Assembly: GCA_002308555.1 (NCBI GenBank)
Contig: DBWD01000109.1
Span: forward strand, 488 to 7,978
Reading direction: 5' to 3'
DNA length: 7,491 nt
From: a bacterium UBP3_UBA1247
GTDB lineage: Bacteria; UBA3054
Below, piece after piece: positions 5,700 through 7,491 of the stretch. The notes under the pieces were generated by a model, which was given only the letters and a program-made list of their open reading frames with translations, was not told where the DNA came from and ran no database searches. Position 1 is the first letter of the stretch; each line of letters starts with the position of its first letter. Position numbers and translations under genes: made by a program.

Positions 5700-6333
5700 C
5701 CGCGTCCTCCCTTCTGAAGGAGACCTGCCCGGTGTAGGTCACGTCGATAACATAGCGGATCTCCGGCTTGCTGGCGGCGGAAAGCACGATGAGAACGGGC
5801 TCCACGTTGCCCCGGGCGTCGAACTCGATGGTGAAGGGATCCTCGTCGTATTCCTCGTCGTACTGGTCCCTCACGAACTCGAGCCTGACGCTGGCGGGAA
5901 GTTTCCTGCTGGTCTGATACATGGGGGTGCGGGACCTCAGGTTCGTGACGGCGGCGTACTCGTTGTCGTAATAGTCGAGATGGTCGCTGTTGAGCTCCAG
6001 GTCGGAGGAGGTGTAGTTCTTCCCGAGAATGTTCTGGCCGTTGCCGGTGAGATCGGCCAGTTCCAGCGGGAAGTCGTTGTATTTGGATTCTCCCCGCGCG
6101 GAGCGGTAGGACTGGTCCTCAAAATTGAAAGTCAGGGCGTAGGGCGCTTTCTGCAGGGCCGCGTGGCCCTGGAGATTCTTGATGGTGATGGTCAGCATCT
6201 GCGCTTCCTGCCTGAGCTGGGCGGTGGTGAAAAGCTTGGCGATGTTGGGCGACGCCACGGAGGCCACGATGCCGATGACCACTATGACGATGATCAGCTC
6301 TATGAGGGTGAAACCGGCGGCGCTATTCTTCAT
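5692..6333 (-). CDS. gspH: Type II secretion minor pseudopilin GspH
   Basis: GspH is a minor pseudopilin linking the tip complex to the GspG fibre. This 213-residue protein begins MKNSAAG, then FTLIEL, a textbook prepilin cleavage site after G7 with the +5 glutamate at E12. The hydrophobic helix runs to about residue 28. The following region (EAQMLTITIKNLQGHAALQK, then YALTFNFEDQSY) matches the GspH pattern, in which a helix leads into a first strand carrying a small-molecule-like 'lxF' motif. The C-terminal half is long, with an acidic stretch (DEEYDEDP) near 158, so the protein is longer than many GspH. The lack of the short calcium-loop end of GspG and the greater length argue against the major pseudopilin. 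It overlaps gspK by 11 bp upstream and gspI by 8 bp downstream. Confidence 0.82.
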   Translation of the reverse strand: MKNSAAGFTLIELIIVIVVIGIVASVASPNIAKLFTTAQLRQEAQMLTITIKNLQGHAALQKAPYALTFNFEDQSYRSARGESKYNDFPLELADLTGNGQNILGKNYTSSDLELNSDHLDYYDNEYAAVTNLRSRTPMYQTSRKLPASVRLEFVRDQYDEEYDEDPFTIEFDARGNVEPVLIVLSAASKPEIRYVIDVTYTGQVSFRREDADE

Positions 6334-7351
6334 AGGATCTCAACAGTGAAGGATAACCGCTGCCGCCGGGATAGACCAGCCATTCCACCATGCGGGAATA
6401 GTTGTTGCAGCGCCCGTAGGACCTGATGCGCATGGCGCCGGTGGAGCCCTGGACTTTCCCCGAGGCGCGCTGCTCCATGATGTTTTCCCAGGACTCCGGC
6501 TCCACGACGCGCAGCACGTCCTCGGAGGCGGTGTTGTAGTTCACGCTGGAAGTGCGGGAGTTCACGGTCACGAACTTTTTGATGCCGGGATGGTAGGCCG
6601 GAGGATTCTCGGGGTTGACCTCCTCCATGTATTCCTGCCAGATCTCCTGCATCCACTGGTTGGTCTCGAAACCCGGAGTGCCGTACCAGAGGGTGTAATC
6701 CACGGAACCGGGGTCGAGATAGTTGACCATGTCTATGACGTTCAGGAACTCGTTGACGTCCTGCAGGGGGGCGTTGGGAATGTTCCTGGGAGGATCCATC
6801 TTCTCGTAGTCGGTGCGCTCCGCCCCGGAAAGTTCGGGAAAATCGTCGCTATCCACGTAGTCGATAAGGCAGTCCACCAGCTTGTTTATCACTTCGTCGT
6901 CCACCAGGGCCACGCGGAAAAGCCGCTTCAGGGATTCGTAGCTTTTGGATTCGGCCCAGGCGGAAATGTTGATGAGGCTGGCCTCGTCCATGGGGCCCAG
7001 GCCCTTCTGGCCGAAATCGTCCTGGTACTTCACGGTGAAATTGCCGTCCCCCAGGGGATAGCAGAGGAAGATCTCCTCGAAGCGTTTCAGGGTCTCCGCG
7101 TCCTCCGAAAGATCGGCCCTGGGATTCAGCTTCCCGGACATGCTCTGCCTTTTCATTTCCGCGATGCAGCGGTAGATCCCCGCCTTGGCCAGATAATAGG
7201 CTTTGATGTCGTCCACGTAGTTGCGGGCCAGCCTTATCTCGGTCTGGATGGAGTAAACGTAGGCGGTGGTGAGAGTGATGAGGAAGAACAGGATGAAGCA
7301 GACCATCACCAGGACCACGCCGCGGGGTCTCTGAATATTGTTCTTGTCCAT
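6323..7351 (-). CDS. gspK: Type II secretion minor pseudopilin GspK
   Basis: GspK is the large atypical pseudopilin capping the T2SS pseudopilus tip and thought to prime its assembly. This protein has 342 residues, usual for the family. The prepilin-like start is R10-G11 before VVLVMVCFILFF; position +5 is methionine (M16), not glutamate, which is characteristic of GspK. A helix with AYYLAKAGIYR (51-61) follows, as in GspK. In the periplasmic part, LINISAWAES, LIDYVDSDD followed by GAERTDYEKM (about 163-185) and NAPLQDVNEFLNV (193-205) match the calcium-site and SAM-like helical region, and VNYNTASEDVL (270-280) matches the INVNTA motif of GspK. The start codon shares its A with the gspF stop (TAATG), so the two are coupled. 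Its position directly after gspF is non-canonical. Confidence 0.88.
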   Translation of the reverse strand: MDKNNIQRPRGVVLVMVCFILFFLITLTTAYVYSIQTEIRLARNYVDDIKAYYLAKAGIYRCIAEMKRQSMSGKLNPRADLSEDAETLKRFEEIFLCYPLGDGNFTVKYQDDFGQKGLGPMDEASLINISAWAESKSYESLKRLFRVALVDDEVINKLVDCLIDYVDSDDFPELSGAERTDYEKMDPPRNIPNAPLQDVNEFLNVIDMVNYLDPGSVDYTLWYGTPGFETNQWMQEIWQEYMEEVNPENPPAYHPGIKKFVTVNSRTSSVNYNTASEDVLRVVEPESWENIMEQRASGKVQGSTGAMRIRSYGRCNNYSRMVEWLVYPGGSGYPSLLRSYEE

Positions 7352-7491
7352 TACTGCATCATCATGTTCATGTCGAGCATCGGGAGAAGCATGGCCAGGA
7401 TGATAAGCGTCACCACGCCGGCCAGGCAGACGATGATGAGCGGCTCAAGGGTGGATGTGGCGGCCTTCAGGGCGCGCTTGGTCTGCTTTTC
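7351..7491 (-). CDS. gspF: Type II secretion inner-membrane platform protein GspF (partial, C-terminus)
   Basis: The last 46 codons of a gene entering from the right edge, read on the minus strand, end in TAA at 7353-7351. The peptide reads EKQTKRALKAATSTLEPL followed by a long hydrophobic helix (IIVCLAGVVTLIILAMLLPM) and a short methionine-rich tail. This matches the extreme C-terminus of GspF/PilC-type proteins: the conserved LEP before the last transmembrane segment and LLP(M/I) after it. GspF is the polytopic inner-membrane protein on which the ATPase GspE and the pseudopilus are organised. The identity is secure at superfamily level; gspF rather than pilC is inferred from the gspK, gspH and gspI genes that follow. 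Confidence 0.85.
   Translation of the reverse strand, partial: EKQTKRALKAATSTLEPLIIVCLAGVVTLIILAMLLPMLDMNMMMQ

Noticed and set aside
5533..6426. A 297-codon open frame on the plus strand, opposite gspI and gspH
   Set aside because: It lies opposite two genes with textbook prepilin signatures, is valine/glycine-rich as expected from the reverse of GC-rich codons, and has no promoter, ribosome site or family motif.

Overview
The window holds nine protein genes or gene fragments. Seven are complete, and one is cut off at each edge. It reads as chromosomal DNA of a Gram-negative (diderm) bacterium: there are a type II secretion (T2SS) pseudopilin cluster, a periplasmic-type cell-wall amidase and glutamate racemase. 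A secreted SUMF1/FGE-fold protein carrying a PEP-CTERM-like sorting signal recalls the PVC superphylum, especially Lentisphaerae/Kiritimatiellae. That lineage guess rests on family resemblance from memory and not on a marker gene, so it is tentative. No RNA genes, insertion sequences, integrases or CRISPR arrays were seen.

Region 1 (1-1980, minus strand) is the least GC-rich part. It holds the first 17 codons of a secreted protein running off the left edge, a strong intrinsic terminator (about 121-165), and a 556-residue secreted SUMF1-fold protein (183-1853). The latter looks like two exported proteins fused in frame: an N-terminal domain ending in a PEP-CTERM-like tail, then a second signal-peptide-like segment and a SUMF1 domain that lacks the formylglycine-generating cysteine pair. 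Its promoter region carries a perfect 12-bp direct repeat.

Region 2 (2041-4380, plus strand) is a compact peptidoglycan operon. An exported zinc N-acetylmuramoyl-L-alanine amidase has two TATAAT boxes immediately upstream. It overlaps murI (glutamate racemase) by ATGA, and a small four-helix membrane protein of unknown function follows 3 bp later. The racemase supplies D-glutamate for the stem peptide, and the amidase later cleaves that peptide from the glycan.

Region 3 (4401-7491, minus strand) converges on region 2 through a shared bidirectional terminator. Transcription enters from beyond the right edge: gspF (C-terminal end only), gspK, gspH, gspI, then a CnoX/YbbN-type thioredoxin-TPR chaperedoxin. 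Every junction is an overlap or a 5-bp gap, so this is one translationally coupled operon. GspF is the inner-membrane platform protein, and GspH, GspI and GspK are minor pseudopilins of the pilus tip. The order F-K-H-I differs from the canonical F-G-H-I-J-K, with G and J missing from this stretch. The CnoX-like gene at the end is an unusual partner.
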